A DNA stretch of 18,744 nucleotides, from contig CABUAS010000031.1 of assembly GCA_902489595.1 (NCBI GenBank), positions 1 to 18,744 of the forward strand, given 5' to 3'. The position numbers and the translations under genes were made by a program. Shown here piece by piece: positions 12,148 to 18,744 of the stretch (positions within the stretch are counted from its first letter, which is position 1; each line of letters begins with the position of its first letter). The stretch is from an uncultured Oscillospiraceae bacterium. Lineage in GTDB: Bacteria > Bacillota > Clostridia > Oscillospirales > Acutalibacteraceae. The notes under the pieces are model-generated. The model was not told the DNA's origin. It saw nothing but the letters and a program-made list of their open reading frames with translations, and made no database searches.

Positions 12148-14844
12148 ATGGCAAAAGAACTTGCTAAGCAGTATAATCCGAGCGAGGTTGAGGACCGCAC
12201 ATATAAATTCTGGTGCGACAATAAATATTTTCACGCCGTGGCAGATGAAAAGAAAAAGCCTTATACTATCGTTATTCCTCCTCCGAATATTACGGGTCAG
12301 CTTCATATGGGTCATGCGCTTGATAACACTTTGCAGGATATTTTAATCCGTTATCACCGTATGGCAGGATATGATACACTCTGGCTGCCGGGCACAGACC
12401 ATGCGTCTATTGCAACCGAGGCTAAAATAGTTGAGGCTATGCGTGCCGAGGGCATTACTAAAGAGGATATCGGCAGAGATAAATTTCTTGAGCGTGCATG
12501 GGCGTGGAAAGAAAAATACGGCGGCAGAATTATTGAACAGCTTAAAAAAATGGGCTCTTCCTGTGACTGGGACAGAGAGCGTTTTACCCTTGACGAAGGC
12601 TGCAGCAAAGCCGTAAGAGAGGTTTTTGCAAATCTTTATGAAAAGGATTTGATTTACAGAGGCAACCGTATGGTAAACTGGTGCCCTCATTGTAACACTT
12701 CAATTTCTGACGCCGAAGTTGAGTATGAGGCAAAGGATTCTAATTTCTGGCATCTTCTTTACACTGTTAAGGAAACAGGCGAAAAACTTGAACTTGCCAC
12801 TACAAGACCCGAAACGATGCTCGGTGACACTGCCGTTGCTATCAACGGTGATGACCCGAGATATAAGCATCTTCATGGCTGTCATGTCATTCTTCCTTTG
12901 CTTAATAAGGAAATTCCGATTGTCTGCGATGAACACGCCGATATGACAAAAGGTACGGGCGTTGTTAAAATCACACCTGCTCACGACCCTAATGACTTTG
13001 AAGTAGGTTTGCGCCACAATCTTCCGATTGTCCGCACCTTTACTTATGACGGCCATATGACAGGTGCAGAAGACAAGGCAATCGCCGACGAAATTATCAA
13101 AAGCGGAAAGGCAACTCAGAATGAGCCTGAGGTTCTTGACTGCGGTAAATATGCAGGAATGACTACGCTTGAGGCACGCAAGGCAATTCTTGCAGACCTT
13201 GAAGAGGGTGGATATATCAAAGAAATTGAACCGCTTTCACACGATGTCGGCACCTGCTACCGCTGTCATACGAATATTGAGCCTATGGTTTCAAAACAGT
13301 GGTTTGTTAAAATGGAACCGCTTGCAGGTCCTGCGATTGACGCTGTTGAAAACGGCGATATTAAATTTGTTCCCGAACGTTTCAAGAAAAATTATATGAG
13401 CTGGATGCGCGGCACACGTGACTGGTGCATTTCCCGTCAGCTATGGTGGGGTCACAGAATCCCTGCATGGTACTGTGATGACTGCGGTGCTACAACTGTT
13501 TCAAAAGATGATGTTTGCGAATGTTCAAACTGCGGCAGTAAAAATGTTAAACAGGATCCTGATACGCTTGATACTTGGTTTTCTTCTGCGCTCTGGCCTT
13601 TTTCAACGCTCGGCTGGCCTGAGGAAACAGAGGATTTAAAGCATTATTATCCGACAAACACGCTCGTAACAGGCTATGATATTATCGGCTTCTGGGTTAG
13701 CCGTATGATTTTTTCAGGTCTTGCCTATACGGATAAAGCACCGTTCGATACGGTTCTGATTCACGGACTTGTGCGTGATGCTCAGGGCAGAAAAATGAGC
13801 AAATCGCTCGGCAACGGTATTGACCCTCTTGAAATTATAGATAAATACGGCGCCGATGCGCTCCGCTTTACTCTTGCAACAGGCAATTCTCCGGGAAATG
13901 ATATGCGTTTTTCAGATGATAAGGTTATGGCGTCACGTAACTTTGCAAATAAGCTCTGGAATGCGGCACGTTTTGTTCTTATGTATCTCGGCGAAGATTA
14001 TGCCTATACAGGTCTTCCTGCCGATCTTGCAATCGAGGATAAATGGATTATCAGTAAAGTGAATACGCTTGCCAAAGAAGTTACGGATAATCTTGATAAA
14101 TACGAACTCGGCATTGCTGTTCAAAAACTTTACGACTTCATCTGGGATGTTTTCTGCGACTGGTATATCGAAATTTCAAAAATCAGACTTCAGGGCGGCA
14201 ACGGCGCTGAAATTGCAAAGGCAGTTCTCGTTTATGTTTTAACCGATATTCTGAAACTGCTCCACCCGTTTATGCCGTTTATTACCGAAGAAATTTATCA
14301 GGCTATTCCGCACAGTGATGATTCCATTATGATTTCAGAGTGGGTTAAGTATGATGAATCACTTAACTTCAATGCAGATGAAACCGAAATGGAAAAGATT
14401 ATGACTGCTATCCGTGCAATCAGAAACCGCCGTGCAGAAATGAACATTCCGCCAAGCAAAAAGGCAACTGTTTATGTTGAAACGGCTCTTCTTGATACAT
14501 TCGGTATGGGTACTGAATTTATCAAGCGTCTTGCTTCGGCAGGCGATGTAGTTGTTGAAAACAGCTTCGGTGATCTCGGTAATACTGTAACCATAATTAC
14601 AGATGATGCTAAAATTTATATTCCTCTCGGTGACCTTGTTGATTTTGAGGCTGAAAGAAAACGCCTTGAAAAAGAACTTGCCGCAGCTCAGGATAAGCTT
14701 GATTTTATCAGCAAAAAACTGTCTAACCCCGGCTTTGTGAATAAAGCACCCGAAAAGGTTGTTGCACAGAACAGGGAAGACGCTGCTAAACTTGAAGAAA
14801 AAATCGCAAATCTTAAAAATTCAATTAAAAATCTGGGTAAGTAA
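12148..14844 (+). CDS. valS: Valine--tRNA ligase
   Basis: An 898-residue class I aminoacyl-tRNA synthetase that charges tRNA-Val in the cytoplasm. The HIGH motif appears as HMGH at 53-56 (after IPPPNITGQL) and KMSKS at 549-553. The editing domain (CP1) is present with TTRPETMLGDTAVA and HDPNDFEVG. A zinc-ribbon-like insert with CDDC and CSNC lies before DTWFSSALWPFSTLGWP. The C-terminus is the tRNA-binding coiled coil typical of ValRS (EAERKRLEKELAAAQDKL). Length is normal for Firmicutes. ATG 12148 follows AGGAGA (12134-12139). It is controlled by the valine T-box upstream and directly followed by folC, the usual valS-folC pairing of this phylum; the folC ATG begins at the base after the valS stop codon. 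Confidence 0.98.
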   Translation: MAKELAKQYNPSEVEDRTYKFWCDNKYFHAVADEKKKPYTIVIPPPNITGQLHMGHALDNTLQDILIRYHRMAGYDTLWLPGTDHASIATEAKIVEAMRAEGITKEDIGRDKFLERAWAWKEKYGGRIIEQLKKMGSSCDWDRERFTLDEGCSKAVREVFANLYEKDLIYRGNRMVNWCPHCNTSISDAEVEYEAKDSNFWHLLYTVKETGEKLELATTRPETMLGDTAVAINGDDPRYKHLHGCHVILPLLNKEIPIVCDEHADMTKGTGVVKITPAHDPNDFEVGLRHNLPIVRTFTYDGHMTGAEDKAIADEIIKSGKATQNEPEVLDCGKYAGMTTLEARKAILADLEEGGYIKEIEPLSHDVGTCYRCHTNIEPMVSKQWFVKMEPLAGPAIDAVENGDIKFVPERFKKNYMSWMRGTRDWCISRQLWWGHRIPAWYCDDCGATTVSKDDVCECSNCGSKNVKQDPDTLDTWFSSALWPFSTLGWPEETEDLKHYYPTNTLVTGYDIIGFWVSRMIFSGLAYTDKAPFDTVLIHGLVRDAQGRKMSKSLGNGIDPLEIIDKYGADALRFTLATGNSPGNDMRFSDDKVMASRNFANKLWNAARFVLMYLGEDYAYTGLPADLAIEDKWIISKVNTLAKEVTDNLDKYELGIAVQKLYDFIWDVFCDWYIEISKIRLQGGNGAEIAKAVLVYVLTDILKLLHPFMPFITEEIYQAIPHSDDSIMISEWVKYDESLNFNADETEMEKIMTAIRAIRNRRAEMNIPPSKKATVYVETALLDTFGMGTEFIKRLASAGDVVVENSFGDLGNTVTIITDDAKIYIPLGDLVDFEAERKRLEKELAAAQDKLDFISKKLSNPGFVNKAPEKVVAQNREDAAKLEEKIANLKNSIKNLGK

Positions 14845-15948
14845 ATGAATTATACCGATGCATTAAACTTGATATGCGATAAAAAAAGGCTCGTCATTAA
14901 GACGGGTCTTTCCCGTATTGAAAATCTGCTTGATAAAATGGGCAATCCGCAGGATAAAATCAGGGTTATTCATATCGCAGGCACAAACGGTAAAGGCACA
15001 GTATCAAATATTATCGCTGACGCTTTGATGAAATGCGGTTATAAGGTGGGGCTTTTTACCTCGCCGTGGATAACCGATTACAGAGAGCAGATTCAGATTA
15101 ACGGCAATTTTATTCCCGAAAAAACTTTTGCCGATTATGTAACGGAATATCAGAATGAAGACGCAACAGAATTTGAGCTTTTGACTGCGGTTATGTATAA
15201 GTATTTCGCAGATGAAAAAGTTGATTTTGCCGTTGTCGAATGCGGTATGGGCGGTAAAGGCGACTCTACCAATGTTGTAAAAAATCCCGAACTGTGTGTT
15301 ATCACCTCTGTTTCAATGGACCATACCGATTTTCTCGGCTCAACGCTTGATGAAATCGCACGGGAAAAAGCAGGCATAATCAAAGAAAAATCTACTGTTG
15401 TTCTTTATCCTAACAGCGCTTGCGAAAGCGTTTTTGAAAATAGATGCAAAGAAACAGGCAGCAGGCTCATCAAAGCCCGTGATATGGGCGATTTCAAATC
15501 AAACAATCTTGAAACCGCAGGGCAGGCACTTGCCTATCTTCGTCAGTGCGTTCATCTTGAATATCCTAAACTTCCCGCACGGCAGGAGTATATTGGTGAC
15601 AATATGATGATAGACGGTGCACATAATAAAGACGGCGCACTTGCACTGCGTGATTTTCTTCCGAATGAAAAAATCACTGCCGTTATCGGTATGATGAAGG
15701 ACAAGGATATTGATTCTTATTTGAAAATTCTTGCGCCGCATTTTGAAAAAATTATCACTGTTACGGTTGATAATCCTCGCTCAATCTCTGCTTCGGAGCT
15801 TGCAAAAATTGCCGAAAAATATTGCAAAAATGTAGAAATCTGCGGAAATCCTAACACCGCAGTTTCTGTTGCAAAAAAGGATAACCATTTTATCCTTATC
15901 TGCGGTTCGTTTTATCTTGCAAGGCAGATAAGAAAAGATTTGATTTAA
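14845..15948 (+). CDS. folC: Folylpolyglutamate synthase / dihydrofolate synthase (FolC), shortened
   Basis: FolC adds glutamate to folates and in many bacteria also makes dihydrofolate from dihydropteroate, using ATP. Seen here: the P-loop HIAGTNGKGT (residues 43-52), the folate-side segment LFTSPWITDYREQIQING, the VECGMGGKGDSTNVV block, SMDHTDFLGSTLDEIAREKAGIIK, and the C-terminal domain start DGAHNKDG (257-264). At 367 residues it is about 60 shorter than usual (~430). The missing part lies between residues ~180 and ~250, where relatives have several strands and an LxGxHQxxNA-type segment; here only NNLETAGQALAYLR remains. Catalytic motifs are intact, so it is probably functional. It starts at the base after the valS stop codon, so it shares T-box control. 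A strong terminator follows. Confidence 0.92.
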   Translation: MNYTDALNLICDKKRLVIKTGLSRIENLLDKMGNPQDKIRVIHIAGTNGKGTVSNIIADALMKCGYKVGLFTSPWITDYREQIQINGNFIPEKTFADYVTEYQNEDATEFELLTAVMYKYFADEKVDFAVVECGMGGKGDSTNVVKNPELCVITSVSMDHTDFLGSTLDEIAREKAGIIKEKSTVVLYPNSACESVFENRCKETGSRLIKARDMGDFKSNNLETAGQALAYLRQCVHLEYPKLPARQEYIGDNMMIDGAHNKDGALALRDFLPNEKITAVIGMMKDKDIDSYLKILAPHFEKIITVTVDNPRSISASELAKIAEKYCKNVEICGNPNTAVSVAKKDNHFILICGSFYLARQIRKDLI

Positions 15949-15972
15949 ACTAAAATTCGCTAAAATATTTAA

Positions 15973-16010
15973 AACTGTTCTGTTATATTTCTAACAGAGC
16001 AGTTTTTTTT
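15973..16010 (+). terminator. Strong terminator between folC and spoIIAA
   Basis: AACTGTTCTGTTA (15973-15985) pairs with TAACAGAGCAGTT (15992-16004), thirteen pairs with one G-U, followed by a run of eight T. The spoIIAA ribosome binding site (GGAG, 16013-16016) begins 3 bases after the run ends. Confidence 0.93.
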
Positions 16011-16024
16011 GTGGAGTGAACAAA

Positions 16025-16360
16025 ATGAATTTAACAATAGAATCAAGCGGAAATTTAATGGTTGTTTATTTAATTGGTGAACTTGATCATCATACGGCAG
16101 GCGAAATAAGAGAAAAAATTGATAAGGCTATCAGTTATAAAAAGCCGAATCATCTTGTTCTTGATTTTAAAAATATTACGTTTATGGATTCAAGCGGCAT
16201 CGGTCTTGTTATGGGCAGATACCGCCTTATGCAGAATCATCACGGCAGTGTTGAAATCAAAAATGTAACACCGCAGACTAAAAAAATAATGGAACTCGCA
16301 GGGCTTGGCAGAATTGCCTCTTTCAGTGAGATTAATCAGTTAAAGGAAGTAAAAAGATGA
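16025..16360 (+). CDS. spoIIAA: Anti-anti-sigma factor SpoIIAA
   Basis: A 111-residue STAS-domain protein. Unphosphorylated SpoIIAA binds the SpoIIAB-sigma-F complex and frees sigma F in the forespore; SpoIIAB inactivates it by phosphorylating a serine. The phosphorylation motif MDSSGIG is at residues 54-60, the serine aligning with the known site being S57. The flanking strands (LVLDFKNITF, SVEIKNV) fit the fold and the length is normal. Start choice: ATG 16025 lies 8 nt after GGAG; an in-frame GTG at 16016 overlaps that GGAG, has no site of its own, and is rejected. The stop overlaps the spoIIAB start by 4 bp. No sigma-H promoter (AGGAnnT...GAAT) is seen between the terminator and this start, so the operon promoter probably lies upstream. 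Confidence 0.95.
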   Translation: MNLTIESSGNLMVVYLIGELDHHTAGEIREKIDKAISYKKPNHLVLDFKNITFMDSSGIGLVMGRYRLMQNHHGSVEIKNVTPQTKKIMELAGLGRIASFSEINQLKEVKR

Positions 16361-16785
16361 AAAATGAATTCAGACTGACTGTAAACAGTAAAAGTGTTAA
16401 TGAAAGCTTTGCAAGGGTTGTCGTTTCTGCCTTTGCCGCAGCGCTTGACCCCACAATCGAAGAGCTTGCCGATTTAAAAACGGCAGTGTCGGAAGCGGTT
16501 ACTAATTGTATTGTTCACGGCTATAAGGAGCAGTTCGGCAAAATTTACATAACAGGCAAAATTCAGGATAATACGGTTAAAATCATAATAAGGGACAAGG
16601 GCTGCGGAATAGAGAATGTTTCGCAGGCAATGACCCCGTTGTTTACAACAGGTGAGGGCGAGCGTGCAGGTCTCGGCTTTACTGTTATGGAAAGCTTTTG
16701 CGATAAAATTACCGTCAGGTCAAAACCGCAGAAAGGCACAACCGTAACGCTGATTAAAAAAATTGAAGGCAAGTCTAAATGGTAA
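16357..16785 (+). CDS. spoIIAB: Anti-sigma F factor / serine kinase SpoIIAB
   Basis: A 142-residue GHKL ATPase that binds sigma F and keeps it inactive before asymmetric division, and that phosphorylates SpoIIAA. The N-box is in KTAVSEAVTNCIVHGY, the G1 box in IIRDKGCGIENV, and the ATP lid plus G2 box in GEGERAGLGFTVM; the C-terminal strand TVRSKPQKGTTVTL completes the Bergerat fold. The N-terminal helix contains ESFARVVVSAFAAAL, where the Arg aligns with the sigma-contact region of Bacillus SpoIIAB. ATG 16357 overlaps the spoIIAA stop codon, and the end overlaps the sigF start by 7 bp, so all three proteins are translationally coupled. Length matches the family. Confidence 0.96.
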   Translation: MKNEFRLTVNSKSVNESFARVVVSAFAAALDPTIEELADLKTAVSEAVTNCIVHGYKEQFGKIYITGKIQDNTVKIIIRDKGCGIENVSQAMTPLFTTGEGERAGLGFTVMESFCDKITVRSKPQKGTTVTLIKKIEGKSKW

Positions 16786-17435
16786 CTGAAAACAGAAACA
16801 GCATTATTGAAAATAATATCGGTCTTGTTCATTCAATCGCCAGGCGCTTTAAGGGCAGGGGCGTTGAATATGACGATTTGTTTCAGTGCGGCTGTGTCGG
16901 TCTTATAAAAGCAGTCGATAATTTTGATGAAACGCTCGGCTATAAGTTTTCAACGTATGCCGTTCCCGTTATAATGGGCGAAATAAAAAGACTGTTTCGT
17001 GACGGCGGCGCAGTCAAGGTCAGCCGAAGTCTTAAAGAAAAATCGCTCAAAGCACAGGCAGTGCGTGAGCAGTTTATTAACAGGGAATTACGTGAGCCGA
17101 CTGTTTCGGAATTTGCCGAACTTCTTGGTTGTGATATAAGCGAAACGGCGGAAATCCTGAATGTAATCAATCCTGTGATTTCAATTAATCAGTTCGGTGA
17201 GGACGGTTCGGAGGATTTTGATATTCCCGTTGATGATTCCGATAAACTTTTTGACAGACTGTCGGTAAATCAGGTGCTTTGTGCACTCAATGAGCAGGAA
17301 CGTAAAATAGTTGATTACCGTTTCTATAAAGGCAAAACGCAAAGTGAAACCGCTTCACTCCTCGGTATTTCACAGGTGCAGGTCTCCCGCAAAGAAAAAG
17401 CCCTCCTCCTGAAATTACGCGAAAAACTTTCGTAG
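16779..17435 (+). CDS. sigF: Forespore sigma factor F
   Basis: A 218-residue sigma-70 family factor that directs the first forespore-specific transcription. Region 2 is complete (ENNIGLVHSIARRFKGRG, EYDDLFQCGCVGLIKAVDNF, KFSTYAVPVIMGEIKRLFRD). Then come GGAVKVSRSLKE, a region 3 helix pair (REPTVSEFAELLGC) and the region 4 HTH (GKTQSETASLLGISQVQVSRKEK). It is ~30 residues shorter at the N-terminus than the Bacillus protein, as is common in clostridia. The start ATG overlaps the end of spoIIAB. The final LS and stop codon fall in a palindromic repeat: the TAG at 17433-17435 is part of TCGTAGGGG. Position and sequence together leave sigma F clear over sigma G or B. Confidence 0.96.
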   Translation: MVTENRNSIIENNIGLVHSIARRFKGRGVEYDDLFQCGCVGLIKAVDNFDETLGYKFSTYAVPVIMGEIKRLFRDGGAVKVSRSLKEKSLKAQAVREQFINRELREPTVSEFAELLGCDISETAEILNVINPVISINQFGEDGSEDFDIPVDDSDKLFDRLSVNQVLCALNEQERKIVDYRFYKGKTQSETASLLGISQVQVSRKEKALLLKLREKLS

Positions 17436-17491
17436 GGGCGGAAGATTCCCCCACAGTGTGGGGGAAATGTCACGAAGTGACAAAGGGGGGG
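17430..17491 (+). repeat. Composite palindromic repeat at the end of sigF
   Basis: Begins TCGTAGGGG and includes the sigF stop codon. Then TTCCCCCACA (17446-17455) and TGTGGGGGAA (17457-17466) make a 10-bp perfect palindrome, TGTCAC (17468-17473) and GTGACA (17477-17482) make a second hairpin with loop GAA, and a G run closes the unit. Related CCCCC...GTCAC-GTGAC...GGGGG elements are, to my knowledge, frequent between genes in gut Clostridia. A further inverted repeat (GCGTCCCCGACGC) follows at about 17506. Confidence 0.65.
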
Positions 17492-17542
17492 TGGTGCTCG
17501 TAAAGCGTCCCCGACGCACCGCTTAATAACGCTCATATAACA

Positions 17543-17575
17543 AAAACGGACGGATTTCAAATATCCGCCCGTTTT
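17543..17575. terminator. Bidirectional terminator between sigF and metA
   Basis: AAAACGG-A-CGGAT (17543-17555) pairs with ATCCG-C-CCGTTTT (17563-17575), twelve pairs around one A/C mismatch, with T runs on both strands. It serves the convergent spoIIA and metA transcripts. Confidence 0.85.
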
Positions 17576-17582
17576 ATCTTTA

Positions 17583-18497
17583 TTATAATGTACTTAAATC
17601 ATACGGCGTCTTCTGGTATACAAAGTAGTTCAGCCAGTTCGTATATATCAGATTGCCTGCGCTTTTCCAATTCATTTTCGGCACAAGGTTAATATCATCA
17701 TTTGGAAAATAGTTTTCAGGCTTTTTAATATCAAGCCCCTTGTCCTTATCTCTGAAATACTCTTTTGCCAGCGTATCTCTGTCATATTCGCTGTGACCGG
17801 TTACAAACAGATTTCTGCATTCCATATCCGAAATAATATGAATTCCTGCATCTTCACTGTAGGAAATAATCTGTAAATCCTTGATTTTTGCAATATCGCT
17901 CGTGTCAAGTCCCCATTCTCTTGAGTGAGGCACATAAAATACATCATCAAGGCCACGCATAAGCGGATGTGTAATATCAAGACTTTGATGTGCGAATACA
18001 CCGAATTTCTTCTCTTTAAGATTTACAGGTTCAATTCCATAGTGATAATACAAACCTGCAAATGCACCCCAACAAAGATGAAATGTTGAATAAACGTTTG
18101 TTTTTGTCCATTCAAATATCTTGCAGAGTTCGTTCCAGAAATCCACATCTTCAAATTTGAAATTTGCAAGCGGAGCGCCAGTGATAATCATTCCGTCATA
18201 TCTGTTGTGGCAAACCTCGTCAAATGTCTTATAGAATTTCAGCATATGCTCCTGTGAGGTGTTTTTGCTTTTGTGGCTTGTTACCTGTAACAAATCAATG
18301 TTAATCTGAAGCGGACTGTTTGATAAAAGCCTTAATAACTGCGTTTCTGTTTCAATCTTCGTCGGCATTAAATTAAGAATTATAATATCAAGCGGTCTTA
18401 TATCCTGCGTGTCCGCACGTTTGTTGCTCATAACAAACACGTTTTCAAGTTCGAGACTTTGCTTTGCAGGCAATTCGTCGTCAATTCTGATTGGCAT
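17583..18497 (-). CDS. metA: Homoserine O-acyltransferase MetA
   Basis: A 304-residue enzyme that acylates homoserine, the first committed step to methionine. The fold is the glutamine-amidotransferase-like MetA type: LNLMPTKIETETQLLRLL near the N-terminus, catalytic cysteine C142 in HLCWGAFAGLYYHYGI, and the triad partners H235 and E237 in GHSEYD, all at the family's usual positions. The residue known to choose the acyl donor, position 111, is Ala (ITGAPLANF), whereas Glu marks acetyl-CoA enzymes and Gly succinyl-CoA enzymes, so the donor cannot be assigned. ATG 18497 follows AAGGAGG on the minus strand. The gene is alone, convergent with spoIIA. No riboswitch is seen in its AT-rich upstream region, and its promoter is not clear. 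Confidence 0.95.
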   Translation of the reverse strand: MPIRIDDELPAKQSLELENVFVMSNKRADTQDIRPLDIIILNLMPTKIETETQLLRLLSNSPLQINIDLLQVTSHKSKNTSQEHMLKFYKTFDEVCHNRYDGMIITGAPLANFKFEDVDFWNELCKIFEWTKTNVYSTFHLCWGAFAGLYYHYGIEPVNLKEKKFGVFAHQSLDITHPLMRGLDDVFYVPHSREWGLDTSDIAKIKDLQIISYSEDAGIHIISDMECRNLFVTGHSEYDRDTLAKEYFRDKDKGLDIKKPENYFPNDDINLVPKMNWKSAGNLIYTNWLNYFVYQKTPYDLSTL

Positions 18498-18682
18498 TTT
18501 ATCAACCTCCTTTTATAATGGTATTAATATTGTATTATATAATATATATAAACAATTTTAAAGTATTATCTGTAAAATATCGGTGGTTATGATTATAACA
18601 AATAAAAATTGTATTTGCAACCGAAAAATTTTAGTTAAAAAGCCGAAACCCAAAAAAATTGAAAATTTTATGAAAAAAGTTG

Positions 18683-18711
18683 TTGACATTTTTTAGTTGG
18701 TGTGGTATTAT
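18683..18711 (+). promoter_or_regulatory. Strong promoter at the right edge
   Basis: A perfect TTGACA (18683-18688), a 17-bp spacer and TATTAT (18706-18711), with transcription from about 18718. The gene it serves lies beyond the window. Confidence 0.82.
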
Positions 18712-18717
18712 AGCAAA

Positions 18718-18744
18718 GCGCTCGAGAGAGAGCGGCGAAGGACC
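18718..18744 (+). promoter_or_regulatory. Start of a leader RNA, cut by the window edge
   Basis: The first ~27 bases of the transcript contain a hairpin CGCTC-GAGAGA-GAGCG followed by GCGAAGGACC. AGAGA-rich starts occur in S-box (SAM), glycine and T-box leaders, but the conserved cores of these are not complete in what is visible, so the class cannot be assigned. Confidence 0.3.

Noticed and set aside
16016..16024. GTG 16016 as the spoIIAA start
   Set aside because: It overlaps the GGAG used as ribosome binding site for ATG 16025 and has no site of its own; family alignment favours the shorter protein.

Overview
The window looks like chromosomal DNA of a spore-forming, low-GC member of the Clostridia, most like the Oscillospiraceae/Ruminococcaceae. 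The reasons are the complete spoIIAA-spoIIAB-sigF operon, a GerW/YtfJ-type sporulation gene, T-box control of valS, a YtrA-type GntR/ABC cassette, strong AGGAGG ribosome binding sites, sigma-A promoters with 17-bp spacers, and short palindromic intergenic repeats. This placement is an inference from gene content; no rRNA gene is present.

Layout, left to right. (1) 29-2238: ytfJ-like gene, a D-Ala-D-Ala carboxypeptidase (dacF-like) and an rluB-type pseudouridine synthase, the last two overlapping. (2) 2359-5593: an operon of acyl-CoA carboxyltransferase, biotin carrier and pyruvate/oxaloacetate carboxyltransferase. This is the 12S + 1.3S + 5S part list of a transcarboxylase, with no biotin carboxylase and no membrane decarboxylase subunit in the window. 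(3) 5629-7227: an AT-rich unknown membrane protein gene bracketed by two pairs of palindromic repeats. (4) 7323-8488: a monocistronic atypical NAD(P)-binding epimerase-like protein. (5) 8561-10477: a GntR regulator, ABC ATPase and ABC permease with overlapping genes. (6) 10517-11156, minus strand: a DUF1292 (YrzB-like) gene followed by a ~196-nt rod-shaped RNA that I read as 6S RNA, with its own promoter over the end of the DUF1292 gene. (7) 11252-11804, plus strand: an unassigned transcript of about 515 nt with an extended -10 promoter, nested long-range helices and a terminator. It contains no normal gene and is the best candidate in the window for something undescribed. (8) 11835-15948: T-box(Val), valS and folC. 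(9) 16025-17435: the spoIIA operon. (10) 17583-18497, minus: metA. (11) 18683-18744, plus: a strong promoter and the first bases of a leader RNA cut by the window edge.

The genes fall into growth and housekeeping functions (valS/folC, rluB, metA, 6S RNA), forespore and cell-wall functions (spoIIA, ytfJ-like, dacF-like) and biotin-dependent carboxyl transfer. Palindromic units of the general form TCGTAGGG-arm-loop-arm-CCCG occur in most gene-free gaps, and in two places they supply the stop codon of the preceding gene.
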